Made by a program: the position numbers and the translations under genes
Notes under the pieces: generated by a model
Told to the model about the DNA's origin: nothing
Seen by the model: only the letters and a program-made list of their open reading frames with translations
Database searches by the model: none
In this document: piece by piece, positions 12,795 to 24,420 of the stretch
Numbering within the stretch: the first letter of the stretch is position 1
Layout of the letters: the number at the start of each line of letters is the position of its first letter
Source: Mytilus edulis
Lineage: Eukaryota; Mollusca; Bivalvia; Mytilida; Mytilidae
DNA length: 64,000 nt
Assembly (NCBI RefSeq): GCF_963676685.1
Contig: NC_092357.1
Location: forward strand, 70,274,971 to 70,338,970
Direction: 5' to 3'

Positions 12795-13310
12795 TTGCTT
12801 GCAACCTAATGCAAAAAGTCCAATGTCTTTATCATGTAAACATGTGAGGTAAAAGCAAAGGTCGAAATCTGGAATGTTAGATTTACCAATGACCTTGAGC
12901 TCAATTTCCAGGTCATCAACCAAGGACCTCAATTAAAAAAACTCTAGGCCTCTACTTTAAATTGTTAATAAATCATATTGCAATAAGACTAATATTAGAT
13001 ATAAAAGGGGGAAAAACTTGTATCAAATGTCAACATACCCTTACAACTTAATGTATGTGTTACGACATGTCGCAACTAACAATTGTTTGAAAATATTTTG
13101 TCGATATCTTATATGATTTCTGAAAATAAGAAATAACAAGTCAAAATCAAAATTTTGAACATGACCTTGACCTTTGACTTTGACCTAATTTTCATTGTTT
13201 TGGACCAAGGACCTCAAATCTAAAGACCATATGCCTCTAATACTTATTGTTATCCAGTTTAAAATACATTTCAAAATATCAATTACAAAAGGGGAAATAA
13301 CTCTCATATG
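12795..13310. repeat. Two diverged copies of a CCTTGACC-rich repeat
   Basis: The phrases 'atgaccttgag'/'atgaccttgacc', 'accaaggacctcaa' and 'aaaagggg(g)aaa' recur about 300 bp apart in the same order. There is no coding signal. Confidence 0.6.
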
Positions 13311-13617
13311 GAATCTCTATACGGCTTCGGTTAAAATTAAACAAAACATCATGAGGATATAACGAGCAGTTTGGAAAAATAAATTTGTCGGTTTCTTATA
13401 CGGTTGCGAAGCCTTAGAGATAAAAAGAAAAACAGTTTTCGGGGAGATAACTCTTATATTGGAAAGTATTCGGTTAAGCAGGGTCGGTTTCAAAAGCGTA
13501 TACACTGTTTAATATCATATTCCAAATATCTAAGCGACATCTTGCGAAACAAAAAAGCAGCGAAGGAAAAAAAATGGCGGAAGAAAAAGAAAAAAAAATA
13601 ATCAAAAGAAAACCAAT

Positions 13618-13647
13618 AGGTCTTTCCACGGAAAAGTGGAAAGACCT
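13618..13647. repeat. Perfect 12-bp hairpin
   Basis: AGGTCTTTCCAC and GTGGAAAGACCT are exact reverse complements separated by GGAAAA, just downstream of a purine-rich run. This could be a stable RNA or DNA hairpin. No gene is seen beside it. Confidence 0.8.
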
Positions 13648-13740
13648 AATCAGTTTAGAATATATAAAATTATGTTCCTGCATGGGTCTGCCATATACAC
13701 CTATGTGGATATGATTGAGGATACACATTGATGTAAGTCT

Positions 13741-14160
13741 TGTGTAGTTGTCTCTCAATATCATGTTGGTCTTTTATATATCACGTTGGTCTTTTCAATA
13801 TCACGTTAGTCCTTACAATATCACGTTGGTCCTTTCAATATCACGTTGGTCCTTTATATATCACGTTGGTTCTTTCAATATCACGTTGGTCCTTTCAATA
13901 TCACATTGGTCCTTTCAATATTACGTTGGTCCTTACAGTATCACTTTGGTCCTTATAGTATCACGTTGGTCCTTTCAATATCATGTTGGTCCTTTCAATA
14001 TCACGTTGATCCTTACAGTATCACGTTGGTCCTTTCAATATCACGTTGGTCCTTTCAATATCACGTTGATCCTTTTAATATCACATTGGTCCTTTCAATA
14101 ATACGTTGGTCCTTTCAATATCACTTTGGTCATTTCAATATAATGTTGGTCCTTACAGTA
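13741..14160. repeat. 20-bp minisatellite, 21 units
   Basis: The unit TCACGTTGGTCCTTTCAATA is repeated 21 times without spacing changes. Variants are mostly TTTCAATA/TTACAGTA/TTATATATA. Because 20 is not a multiple of three and the unit lacks stops in the + frames, all three + frames stay open (13740-13958, 13748-14101, 13846-14175). I do not treat these frames as genes. Confidence 0.95.
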
Positions 14161-14884
14161 TCAAAAGACTCCTGAATATCGACTTTAGTGTCTGTCTCAA
14201 ATAAATCCATGCAAAGTCACCAAGAACCAAGGTTACAAGATCATCTTTATACTCTGTTACACGGAAGGTCCAGTTATAAAATGAATTAAAAAAATTCAAG
14301 GATTTACTTTTTAAAGGGTTGATCCTTAAAAGAGATTTTCTATCAAGATAAGATGTTTAAAACATGCTGTGTTTCATAAACTCGGCCTTTGCTATCCATC
14401 CAATGAATATTAAATAGGCATTCTAGTATTGTTTTTCAATAATATGAACCAATATGGTATTTATAGTTATGCTATTGTTGACCTCTCAAATTTCCTATTA
14501 AGTGCAGACAGGACACCAAAAAAGTCAAATTTCATATTGTAAAAAATTTGCAAATTTATCCAAGGAATAACGGGGATATTTATTTCTATTAATTTTGGTC
14601 TTTTAACTATAGATATAGCTTTATTTACAAAATATCAAAAAATGTCCTTGGCAAATGAATTTGTCTCCATGATTTGTATTCATCTTTCAGTCAAAATAAT
14701 GGATTTTGGCGATTTTATAAATTTTTCACATGGTTACATTAAATAATCAAGTAAATTTTCAAATTGTTATACATACACATTTTTTATATTAATTCGTGTT
14801 GCTTTAATTGTGTGTACCTCTTTAGCAGTACAGTGAAGATATGTAAAATTGTGGAAATCTGTTTAGATATTTCAAACTCATCAT

Positions 14885-15110
14885 AGATACCAGGACTAAA
14901 TTTAGTATATACGTCAGACGCGCGTTTCGTCTACAAAAGACTTATCAGTGACGCTCGAATCCAAAAGTTAAAAAGGCCAAATAAAGTACGAAGTTAAAGA
15001 GCATTGCGGACCAAAATTCCTAAATGTTTTGCCAAATACAGCTTAGGTAATCTATGCCTGAGGTAGATGCATTATCACTGTGATTGAAGACCGTACTTTG
15101 ACCTATAATG
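14885..15110 (-). repeat. RZ fragment
   Basis: On the minus strand it ends in 'actaaatttagtcctggtatc', carries the 44-nt hammerhead motif at 14911-14954, and is preceded by 'ttcgagcgtc' and a body piece containing 'tttggcaaaac'. FamC-like sequence adjoins it at 15080-15175. Confidence 0.75.
14911..14954 (-). ncRNA. Hammerhead ribozyme motif, core mutated (G8 to A)
   Basis: The minus strand reads GCGTCA, CTGATAA, GTCT-TTTGT-AGAC, GAAA, CGCGCGTC, TGACGT. Helices I and II and the GUC triplet are kept, but the conserved CUGAUGA box is CUGAUAA, so the general acid/base position G8 is lost. It is expected to be inactive. Confidence 0.8.
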
Positions 15111-15179
15111 GTTTACTTTCAAACTTTGTGACTCAGATTGAAAGTTGCCTTATTGGAGCTCATACTTCATCTTCTTAAT

Positions 15180-17270
15180 TTTTAGAAATGTTTATTATTT
15201 CAAAACATGTCTCGAATATTCCACCGTTATGTAGTCTTGGACAAACCATCAATTTTTCTATCTACATGGAGCTATATTTGTAAAAAACTAAGTCTTATGA
15301 TATATGAGAAACGTCTCAGGGTATACCTTAATTATGGAAAGGATTCCAAGGGGTTTATCAACAATAAACGCAATTATGAAAACAAAAACAATAAAAACAA
15401 AAATGCAGAGAAAGGACAAGACATCAATATACGTTCTCTGTTATTAAAGTGTGCCTGACAATAATACGTAATGAGGTATACGGAAATTCAACTAATACCA
15501 CTGAGTTCCCCCAACCTATACAACGAGGGACTTTGATTAATTAAAAATAAAAAAAAGCAATTGTAAACCTTATAAAGCTGAAATCGAAGGATTAATTTAC
15601 AGTTCTCTTTTCGAGGAGAATATAGCCGAGAAATACCCTATCGTTTAAAAAAATCAAAATGCCACAATAACTAACGTTGCACTTAACCGATCTTGTAAAT
15701 ATTGCATTAAAAAATTTCTATTGACTGCGACAAAAACATTTATACTTACGATCAAAACTGTCCAAAAAGTTTCTGAAACAAACCAAGCTCAATTTATTGA
15801 AATTCTTATATAAAAACCAATATAAATATTTATCGGTAATTTGTACATTTTTCCTTTGATGTGTACTCGCTGATAATGTCAGTATCACTGAACTGGCCGT
15901 GATATAAAAATTATTGGGTTAGTACGCAAATGACATGCGCGAATGCAACGCGTAAGGATCTACTTTCCCTTTCATTCACAAAATTGCGCGTTATTTCTTT
16001 TTTTGCAGAAACGTACGAGATTTTTGATGGAATGAAACACTTGACATTGTATGAAACTTTCACAAAGGCATTCTAGCCTTTTTGAACGATTGTTGTGAAA
16101 ATGTGAACAGAAAATGAATGAAAAACCCGATAGACTTTTAAAAAATGCGTTTATGAAGTACAACATATCGTCCATGCTGAGTTTTTATTCATACAATACC
16201 AATACATAACCTGGTGCTGTTCCAAGTAGTTTTCTTTTTCTGTTTCTTGAGAAGTAGTTGTTTTACCTGTTCAGTCACTATAAAGTGTTACAATTCATAT
16301 TTAAACGCAACACATAAATAGTTACCAAAAAGGTTCCGCTATCGCATGATGAGAGAAGTTAGAAAAAAACGAAATTTATGCATTTTCGACATGTTTGTGG
16401 GACCATGATAAACAATTTTAAAAGATGTGGTTTCATTGTCAATATGACAGATATTAATAAAACAAAGAACAAACAAGTGAACCGTGATATTCATATGCGG
16501 ATCCGTAGGATAACTTTTAAAAAAGGGGGGTAACCGGTAGCCTTTATAAGGGGTGACTGAATATCGCCTATAGTCGCCGTCACGTAAAATTGGCACCATG
16601 ATTTTCGTTGAAATTTTTTAAAATATTAGTGACATTTACTCGAGACGATGTTTTTCAAATAGCGGAATAAGAATCCATTCCAAATATCCACTTCTGTCCT
16701 ACCTTTTATTGTATTTGCACTGTATAATCCCGACCTTCACATTATCCAAGATCATTTTTAATGGTGGAATCCGACATTGTAATTACCGGAAGTGTTTCTG
16801 TGGAGTTTCACGTACAGTTAATTTGCATATTCCTCGGAGCCACTCGGATTTTTTCATCATTTTAAAGGTTAGTCAAGAGAAATATTTTATAGCAGACGAT
16901 AAGCAAAGAAGAAACATTTATAATATTACTGTATTTATCGTTCCATAATTATTTCAAACTAAAAATGCCACCTAAAAACAAAAATGTAGTCAGAAACCTA
17001 CAGGTAAATACTGGTAAACAAAAGAAATAAAAAGAAATACGAAATTTAAACACAAAACAAATAAAAAATGCAGACGAATAATCTAGAAAGGAACTCTGCA
17101 TAGCACATGCACTTGCTGTCCTTGCTTGTATCCTAAAGTCGACAATCCATATATATATATTATTGAACCTAAGAGTTGAAATGCATAGTAGAGTAGCACA
17201 AATGGTGCAGGGTTTTTTTCTCCAACTTGTGCCAAAACTTGACAAAATAGTGCTGGTGAGTACTCAAGTC
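15180..17270. other. No gene recognised
   Basis: Frames of 64-98 codons (15207-15458, 16339-16599, 16709-16948, 16949-17245) have no recognisable domain or splice context. I see no repeat family here. Confidence 0.5.
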
Positions 17271-17273
17271 CGG

Positions 17274-17860
17274 AATCTCTGTTCCTTTACCTATGCCTAT
17301 AGCTATGTCCACCCCTATCAATAATCTCTGTTCCTTTACCTATGCCTATAGCTATGTCCACCCCTATCAATAATCTCTGTTCCTTTACCTATGCCTATAG
17401 CTATGTCAACCCCTATCACTGGACAGTACTCAAGTCCGGAATCTCTGTTCCTTTACCTATGCCTATAGCTATGTCCACCCCTATCACTGGACAGTACTCA
17501 AGTCCGCAATCTCTGTTCCTTTACCTATGCCTATAGCTATGTCCACCCCTATCACTGGACAGTACTCAAGTCCGGAATCTCTGTTCCTTTACCTATGCCT
17601 ATAGCTATGTCCACCCCATTCACTGGACAGTACTCAAGTCCGGAATCTCTGTTCCTTTACCTATGTCTATAGCTATGTCCACCCCTATCACTGGACAGTA
17701 CTCAATTCCGGAATCTCTGTTTTTTTACCTATGCCTATAGCTATGTCTACCCCTATCAATAATCTCTGTTCCTTTACCTATGCCTATAGCTATGTCCATC
17801 CCTATCAATAATCTCTGTTCCTTTACCTATGCCTATAGCTATGTCCACCCCTATCAATCA
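17274..17860. repeat. Compound 49/68-bp minisatellite
   Basis: Unit heads AATCTCTGTTCC lie at 17274, 17323, 17372, 17440, 17508, 17576, 17644, 17712, 17761 and 17810. The spacings are therefore 49, 49, 68, 68, 68, 68, 68, 49, 49. The 68-bp form is the 49-bp form with its last base(s) replaced by CACTGGACAGTACTCAAGTC-type sequence. The frame 17342-17536 is a repeat artefact. Confidence 0.95.
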
Positions 17861-18224
17861 GAACTTGAAATTTTTAAACCTACCTTATACACATACGTTT
17901 ATCTGATGCAATGTCCAGTCTTGAACCCTAATCATTAGTCCAAATTAATGCTGATCGACAAAATGTAATCAAATTTATAAGCTGCAAAATCAATTTTTCA
18001 AGTATGCAGTAAAAATAAAAATGAGAACAAACCCACAACCTCTTGAGAAATCATACTTCGCAGATCATTAACATCAATGAAACAAAAGTAAATTTTCATG
18101 AAATTGGGAATGATACAGATAATGTGTGAAACTGAAAGAGACAACAACCCAATTAAAGAGCTAAAAATAGCCCAATGCCACCAAGCACAACGGTTACTTT
18201 TTCTTGTTACACTGAGTAGGGATA

Positions 18225-18375
18225 TATAAAAAAGAAGATGTGGTATGATTGCCAATGAGACAACTGTCCACAAGAGAGCAAAATGTCACAGACATTAAAG
18301 ACTATAGGTCACCGTTCGGTCTCAAGAATGAGCGAACCACATACCGCATAGTCAGCTATAAAAAGACAATGTAAA
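18225..18375 (+). repeat. FamC repeat
   Basis: A well-preserved copy: 'agaagatgtggtatgattgc', 'caatgagacaactgtccac', 'ataggtcaccgttcggtc', 'accgcatagtcagctataaa'. A more diverged FamC piece follows at about 18735-18860. Confidence 0.85.
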
Positions 18376-19534
18376 ACAATTTAAACGTTAGTTTTTTGTC
18401 TTAGTTAGAATTTCTTTTCAGAAACATTCTTTTTAGTGACAATCAAATTATTTTTATCATTTTTTTTTCTGAATTGAAAACTATAGGTATTGGGAGATCT
18501 CATTATGGATTCCGAATTTTTTTCTCTGCATGACCACAATTTTTTTTTCATCATCAAATTTGTTATCAGAATACATTTGTAAGAAATAAACATACCACAC
18601 CTTTTTAATTTTAATATTCAACTTCATATAGTATTTTTTAGAAACAGGCCTCTAATTTTAATATTTCTTGCTTCATGGTCACCTTAAAAAAAGTCAATTA
18701 AATTTAAATTATCATGTTTATAGTAATCTGTTATACTATATAAAATTAACAACTATATGCCACTGTTCTGCCTTCAACAATGAGCCAAGCCAATACCCCC
18801 TAGTCAAACATAAATGTTCCTGAAATGACAATTGTAAAATAATTCAAACCAGAAAACTTAATGCTAATCAATTAAGAAACAAAGCAATGAAAAAACGAAT
18901 ACTTTACACAGCAACAAACAACAGGCACATACATACAGCTATGTTTGATTTGTTGTCAAGCTATGCAAGTCGAACAACAATTTGTTATGATTATGCAAAC
19001 AAGAAGATAAATAAATGTCCCCAATCACCTTGAATACACTCTATACAATTACATACAAGTTTTTTCTATCATTTTTATGTTATATGCTGAAATACATAAA
19101 CAATTAAAATTTCAGGGATTAAATCCACTACAATTAGAAGATATGTCCATACAGATGCCAGCGATGATGCTGTGCAGGATGTGGTGAAGGCAGTTAATAA
19201 GGCTGCTGTCCAGAAAACTGTCGAGAAGAACCAGAAGTTGGATGATTTCGACAAAGGTGTGGTGAGAACGACCATCTATGATCTGCACGAGAAATCCCAG
19301 TCAGTGACCATGCCAAGTCTGCAGCAAGCTCTGAAAAAGAAAGACATTGACGTTTCCATATCAACAGTGTCCGGAAAAGTGCGTTTACTGGTATTTCGGT
19401 AATTAATTTCATTCATTATGTTTGGACTTCATCTATTATTTAGTAGAACATGTATCTTAAATCATCTCTTTTTACATGCTTAATTATCAATTATATATAC
19501 ACACAAGTCTAAATTGAAAAAAACTTTCAAATAT

Positions 19535-19705
19535 GAAAAGGAAGATGTGGTATGATTGACAATGAGACAACTCTCCACAAAAGACCAGAATGACACACAA
19601 ATTAACAAGTATAGGTCACTGTACGGCCTTCATCAATGAGCAAAGCCCATACTCAGCTATAAAAGGCTCCTGAATCACAATTGTTGTAAAACAATTCAAA
19701 CGTGA
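19535..19705 (+). repeat. FamC repeat inside the transposase intron
   Basis: 'gaagatgtggtatgattgac', 'caatgagacaactctccac', 'ataggtcactgtacggcctt', 'actcagctataaaaggctcc'. It lies within the 1153-bp intron 19399-20551. Confidence 0.85.
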
Positions 19706-19868
19706 AAACTGACAGCCTAATTCAAACCTATGGTTGCGTTGCATAAAAACCTCTCCTTTTGTACATGTGCATGCAAACAAATGTCTTGTTAGATGTGTCT
19801 AAATACAGCACAAACAACATAAAAATCATTCGTTCCAAAAACTGAAACACTTATACAACTTGGAGTAA

Positions 19869-20157
19869 TGAAATATTTACCAGCATTAAATACACATTTC
19901 AGTATTGAAAGACATCTACACATCTTGGAAATATTTACCTGCATTAAATACACATTTCAGTTTTGAAAGACATCTATACATCTTGGAAATAATTACCTGC
20001 ATTAAATACACATTTCAGTATTGAAAGACATCTATGCATCTTGGAAATATTTACCTGCATTAAATACACATTTCAGTATTGAAAGACATCTATACATCTT
20101 GGAAATATTTACCTGCATTAAATACACATTTCAGTATTGAAAGACATCTTCTATACA
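19869..20157. repeat. 58-bp minisatellite, five units, intronic
   Basis: The unit begins GAAATATTTACCTGCATTAA, continues ATACACATTTCAGTATTGAA and ends AGACATCTATACATCTTG. Five copies differ at only a few positions, so it expanded recently. Each unit carries a TTTCAG|T acceptor-like hexamer. Confidence 0.95.
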
Positions 20158-21789
20158 TTTAACGCGTCGCCAGTAAACTTAATTTGCGACCATCAAATCC
20201 CCAATTGATGCCGTCGGAAATATTTATGTGCTCTGTAGTCATCAGCAAAATTGTCTGAAAATAAATAAACCGCAATTAAAATTTATAGCTACAAATTATT
20301 AAACATATTGAAATAAACTCTAATGCATCAATCACTTTTGTAATATGTTCCATTTAAACATGAACCTGCAGAAGTCTCTATCAAAATGTGGTAACATCTT
20401 AAACTGACAAATATAGAATGTTATTGACACCCATCTGTACTTGAGATTTAAAAGTATGTTCTCTGCGCCCTATGTTACATGTATGTTTTAGTGTAACCCT
20501 TAAGTGTTATGGAATTGTGAATGTTTCTATTTATATGATTATTTTTTTCAGGTTCTACAAGAATGCTTCAAGCCGAAGATTTGTGTCGGAGAGGGAGGAC
20601 ATCGTTCTCTTGTGGATGGCATATCTTCGTAAGATACGTAAGTTTAGGCAGCAGGGTCGTCATATTGTACATTTAGATGAGACTTGGTTAAACACTAATC
20701 ATGTAGTAAAGGGTGACTGGCTGGATGTTCCAAGCACGTCCATGTCTGTCTTTGAGACCCACTGTAAAGGTATCCATCGGAAAGTACCTTCTGGAAAGGG
20801 TACTAGATTGATAACCTTAGATGTTGGCTCCTTTCAACAAGGCCTAATTCCCGGATGTCGTCTTATATTTGAGTCGAAAACCAACAGCTCTGATTATCAT
20901 GACGAGATGAATAAGGAGCACTTTACAGGGTGGTTCAGAGAAACACTTCTCCCTAAACTGCCTCCTCGGTCTGTAATCATAATGGACAATTCTCCGTATC
21001 ACAGCCACTTAGATCCTGACTCAAGGGTACCAAACACTAGCAGCAACAAGTCAGAGATCTCGGCATGGCTGGAGAAGAGCATTGTACAGTATGATAAGAA
21101 AACAAAAAAGGCCGAGCTGCTTGATTTAGTGAAGAAAACAAACCAAAACATAGGTATATAATAAATGACCTTGCATCAGCTAATGGCCATGAGATTTTAC
21201 GCACACCTCCTTATCATTGTGAGTTCAATCCCATCGAAATAGTTTGGTCTTACTTAAGAGGCAACGTAGCTAGATTTAATTATAGTTGCAAGAAAAAAAG
21301 ACATTATCAAGCTTTTAGAGGAGGCCAAGTCCCATATCGATGCGGAGTGCTGGGCTAAATTTGAGACTCACGTGGAAAGGGAGTTTGAGGAAAAGCTCAG
21401 GAAACTTGATGGCATCAGAGACGAAGACGTCGATCCAGTGGTGATTGACATGACGGACGATGACAGCCAAGACAGCCAAAGGACAATTTCTTACATGTTT
21501 TCAGAGAGGGAGGAGGAGGGGAATGACGTTGAAAATGACAATGACTTTGAGGACACCGTCTCTGATACCATCAATGATGCTGATGAGATTTTGTGCAATA
21601 CCTGTGGTAGCATTGAACCACTCAACCCTATTCAAAAGGACAAGTATATATCCTGGTTTCAGTGTGATGCTTGTGATCGGTAGGTACACAACAGGTGTTG
21701 CACAAAACCTGCTCTTGCGAAGAATGTCTGGTTTCGCTGCATCTCCATTTTTAACCACCGGAACCTCAGTGAACCACTAAATTCGCCAC

Positions 21790-22120
21790 TGGAAGAAATG
21801 GAACAGTGATGTCTTCCTTTAATGCCAGTAAAATAGTAACATGAACACCATAATTTTTATTTATTAAAGATATTTTTGAATGTAGGTTAATCAAACATAC
21901 ATTGTTCTTATAGCAATGTAAAAAAAATAAAAAAAATATTCAAAGCATCGTAAGAAATATGATAAACAGAAAAACTCCCATCTTTTCTATGAAAGTGATT
22001 TCCTATCTATAATACTGGAAACTTTTTAAAACTTAAAAAAATTGCCATCGATTTAAATTAAAAAAAGTTAAGAATGGATTGCTATAACTGGCTTAGTTGA
22101 TCTGTGATTAGTGGTGGACA
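21790..22120. other. No gene recognised; AT-rich 3' flank of transposase copy 1
   Basis: A-rich sequence with an 'aataaa'-type string near 21925. This could hold the polyadenylation site of the transposase transcript but nothing decides it. Confidence 0.4.
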
Positions 22121-22124
22121 GTGG

Positions 22125-22790
22125 GAAATAAAGGCAACAGTAGTATACCGCTGTTCAAACTCATAAATCCATGGACAAAAAACAAAATCGGGGTAACAAA
22201 CTAAAATGACGGAAACGCATAAATATAAGAGGAGAACAACGACACAACACTACAATGTAACTAACACACACAGAAACGGACCAATCATCAGACAAAATCC
22301 CACGAGAATAACAAATATAACATCAAAACCAAATACATGAATTTGGGATAGACAAGTACCGTGACACGTCTTATCGCAATGTCAATTTACACTCAAAAAT
22401 ATGAGAAAACAAACGACGCAACGTTAAATTGTAACACACACAGAAACGAACTATACTATAACAATGGCCATATTCCTGACTTGGTACAGGACATTTTTAA
22501 AGGAAAAAATGGTGGGTTGAACCTGGTTTTGTGGCATGCCAAACCTCGCACTTAAATGGCAATGTTAAATATAACATAGAAATGACAACATAATATTACA
22601 GGACTACAATACAAATAAATAGGAAAACGAATTAGACAAAGAAACACATGATTAATGAATAACAAAAAGCATCAGGTTTAAAATTTAAAACGCCAAAAAC
22701 GCGCCTCGTCCACACAAGACCCACCAGTGACGCCCAGATATAAAAGATCGAAAGCGGAAAATAGAATATTTTTAATTTGAATTACCACAA
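22125..22790 (+). repeat. FamA repeat, long copy
   Basis: 'ggcaacagtagtataccgctg' start, shared core CCTGACTTGGTACAGG at 22475, 'cctggttttgtggcatgcc', and a hammerhead-derived tail at 22690-22733. Nearly identical to 23826-24420 because of the segmental duplication. Confidence 0.9.
22690..22733 (-). ncRNA. Hammerhead-derived motif, catalytic residues replaced
   Basis: The minus strand reads GCGTCA, CTGGTGG, GTCT-TGTGT-GGAC, GAGG, CGCG, TTTT, TGGCGT. The 44-nt spacing, helix I and helix II (with one U-G pair) are kept. CUGAUGA has become CUGGUGG and GAAA has become GAGG, so it must be inactive. It is the terminal module of FamA. Confidence 0.75.
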
Positions 22791-23066
22791 AAAAATGTTT
22801 CCTCCCTACACTTGCACTTTAAAACTTATTTAATGTCAAAAAGTTTTTTCCAATCATTTATTTTAAAGAAAGTGTTGGTACATGTACATGCGACTATTTT
22901 ACGGCAGTTTCAGAACTGATACAGCTTTATACATGGGAACTGTTTACATTTCTTTACAGATTATGATGCCTTTCTTAACATACCTATGTTTAATCTTCAA
23001 TTACTGATTCTTTGATAACAGTTTCTGGACAGTGAATGTTTCTATTTATATGATTATTTTTTTCAG

Positions 23067-23825
23067 GTTCTACAAGAATGCTTCAAGCCGAAGATTTGTG
23101 TCGGAGAGGGAGGACATCGTTCTCTTGAGGATGGCATATCTTCGTAAGATACGTAAGTTTAGGCAGCAGGGTCGTCATATTGTACATCTAGATGAGACTT
23201 GGTTGAACACTAATCATGTAGTAAAGGGTGACTGGCTGGATGTTCCAAGCACGTCCATGTCTGTCTTTGAGCCCCACTGTAAAGGTATCCATCGGAAAGT
23301 ACCTTCTGGCAAGGGTACTAGATTGATAATCTTAGATGTTGGCTCCTTTCAACAAGGCCTAATTCCCGGATGCCGTCTTATATTTGAGTCGAAAACCAAC
23401 AGCTCTGATTATCATGACGAGATGAATAAGGAGCACTTTACAGAGTAGTTCAGAGAAACACTTCTCCCTAAACTGCCTCCTCGGTCTGTAATCATAATGG
23501 ACAATTCTCCGTATCGCAGCCACTTAGATCCTGACTCAAGGGTACCAAACACTAGCAGCAACAAGTCAGAGATCTCGGCATGGCTGGAGAAGAGCACTGT
23601 ACAGTATGATAAGAAAACAAAAAAGGCCGAGCTGCTTGATTTAGTGAAGAAAACAAACCAAAACCTAGGTATATAATAAATGACCTTGCATCAGCTAATG
23701 GCCATGAGATTTTACGCACACCTCCTTATCATTGTGAGCTCAATCCCATCGAAACGGTTTGGTCTTACTTAAGAGGCAACGCAGCTAGATTTAATTATAG
23801 TTGCAAGAAAAAAAGACATTATCAA
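23067..23825 (+). pseudogene. DDE transposase fragment (copy 2)
   Basis: Corresponds to exon B of copy 1 from the TTTCAG acceptor to just after NPIETVWSYLRG. It lacks exon A, the acidic region and the finger. It shares the copy 1 frameshift before YIINDLAS and the extra A, so those breaks predate the duplication. It adds its own nonsense change at about 23446 (TGG-to-TAG between HFTE and FRETL). Confidence 0.85.
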
Positions 23826-24420
23826 CAAACTAAAACTGACGGAAACGCATAAATATAAGAGGAGAACAACGACACAACACTACAATGTAACTAACACACA
23901 CAGAAACGGACCAAGCATCAGACAAAATCCCACAAGAATAACAAATATAACATCAAAACCAAATACATGAATTTGGGATAGACAAGTACCGTGACACGTC
24001 TTATCGCAATGTCAATTTACACTCAAAAATATGAGAAAACAAACGACGCAACGTTAAATTGTAACACACACAGAAACGAACTATAATATAACAATGGCCA
24101 TATTCCTGACTTGGTACAGGACATTTTTAAAGGAAAAAATGGTGGGTTGAACCTGGTTTTGTGGCATGCCAAACCTCGCACTTTAATGGCAATGTTAAAT
24201 ATAACATAGAAATGACAACAAAATATTACAGGACTACAATACAAATAAATAGGAAAACGAATTAGACAAAGAAACACATGATTAATGAATAACAAAAAGC
24301 ATCAGGTTTAAAATTTAATACGCCAAAAACGCGCCTCGTCCACACAAGACCCACCAGTGACGCCCAGATATAAAAGATCGAAAGCGGAAAATAGAATATT
24401 TTTAATTTGAATTACCACAA
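23826..24420 (+). repeat. FamA repeat, start deleted
   Basis: Same sequence as 22197-22790, fused to transposase copy 2 by the 886-bp deletion. Shared core at 24105. Confidence 0.9.
24320..24363 (-). ncRNA. Hammerhead-derived motif, catalytic residues replaced
   Basis: Duplicate of 22690-22733 with the same CUGGUGG and GAGG substitutions. Inactive. Confidence 0.75.

Larger units (their letters stand above)
19116..21775 (+). pseudogene. Spliced DDE transposase pseudogene with PHD-like finger (copy 1)
   Basis: This is a Tc1/mariner-IS630-like DDE transposase or a gene derived from one. Exon A (19116-19398) follows a TTTCAG acceptor and encodes a helical, HTH-like N-terminal region (KLDDFDKGVVRTTIYDLHEK). 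It ends at CG|GTAATT. Exon B starts after TTTTTTTCAG at 20552, and the join gives FRFYKNASS. Exon B holds the catalytic blocks HLDETW, IIMDNSPYH and, in a shifted frame, PPYHCEFNPIE. An acidic segment (21372-21590) precedes a CNTCG ... WFQCDACDR zinc-binding block resembling a PHD finger. Breaks are a frameshift near 21155, one A too many in the A-run near 21300, and TGG-to-TAG at about 21682 inside the finger. A further 5' exon is probable but not found. The superfamily call is fairly sure; whether it was a host gene or an active element is open. Confidence 0.75.
20517..23031 (+). repeat. Tandem segmental duplication, unit 1 (2515 bp)
   Basis: The segment starting GTGAATGTTTCTATTTATATG (20517), 35 bp upstream of transposase exon B, restarts at 23032, an offset of 2515 bp that holds without indels to 21310. 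Unit 1 includes exon B, the acidic/finger part and a FamA copy. Confidence 0.9.

Noticed and set aside
13740-14175. Three overlapping open frames on + strand
   Set aside because: All arise from the 20-bp minisatellite, which is open in every + frame.
21372-21683. Acidic 103-codon frame as an independent gene
   Set aside because: It continues the transposase frame after a one-base shift and ends within the zinc-finger block.
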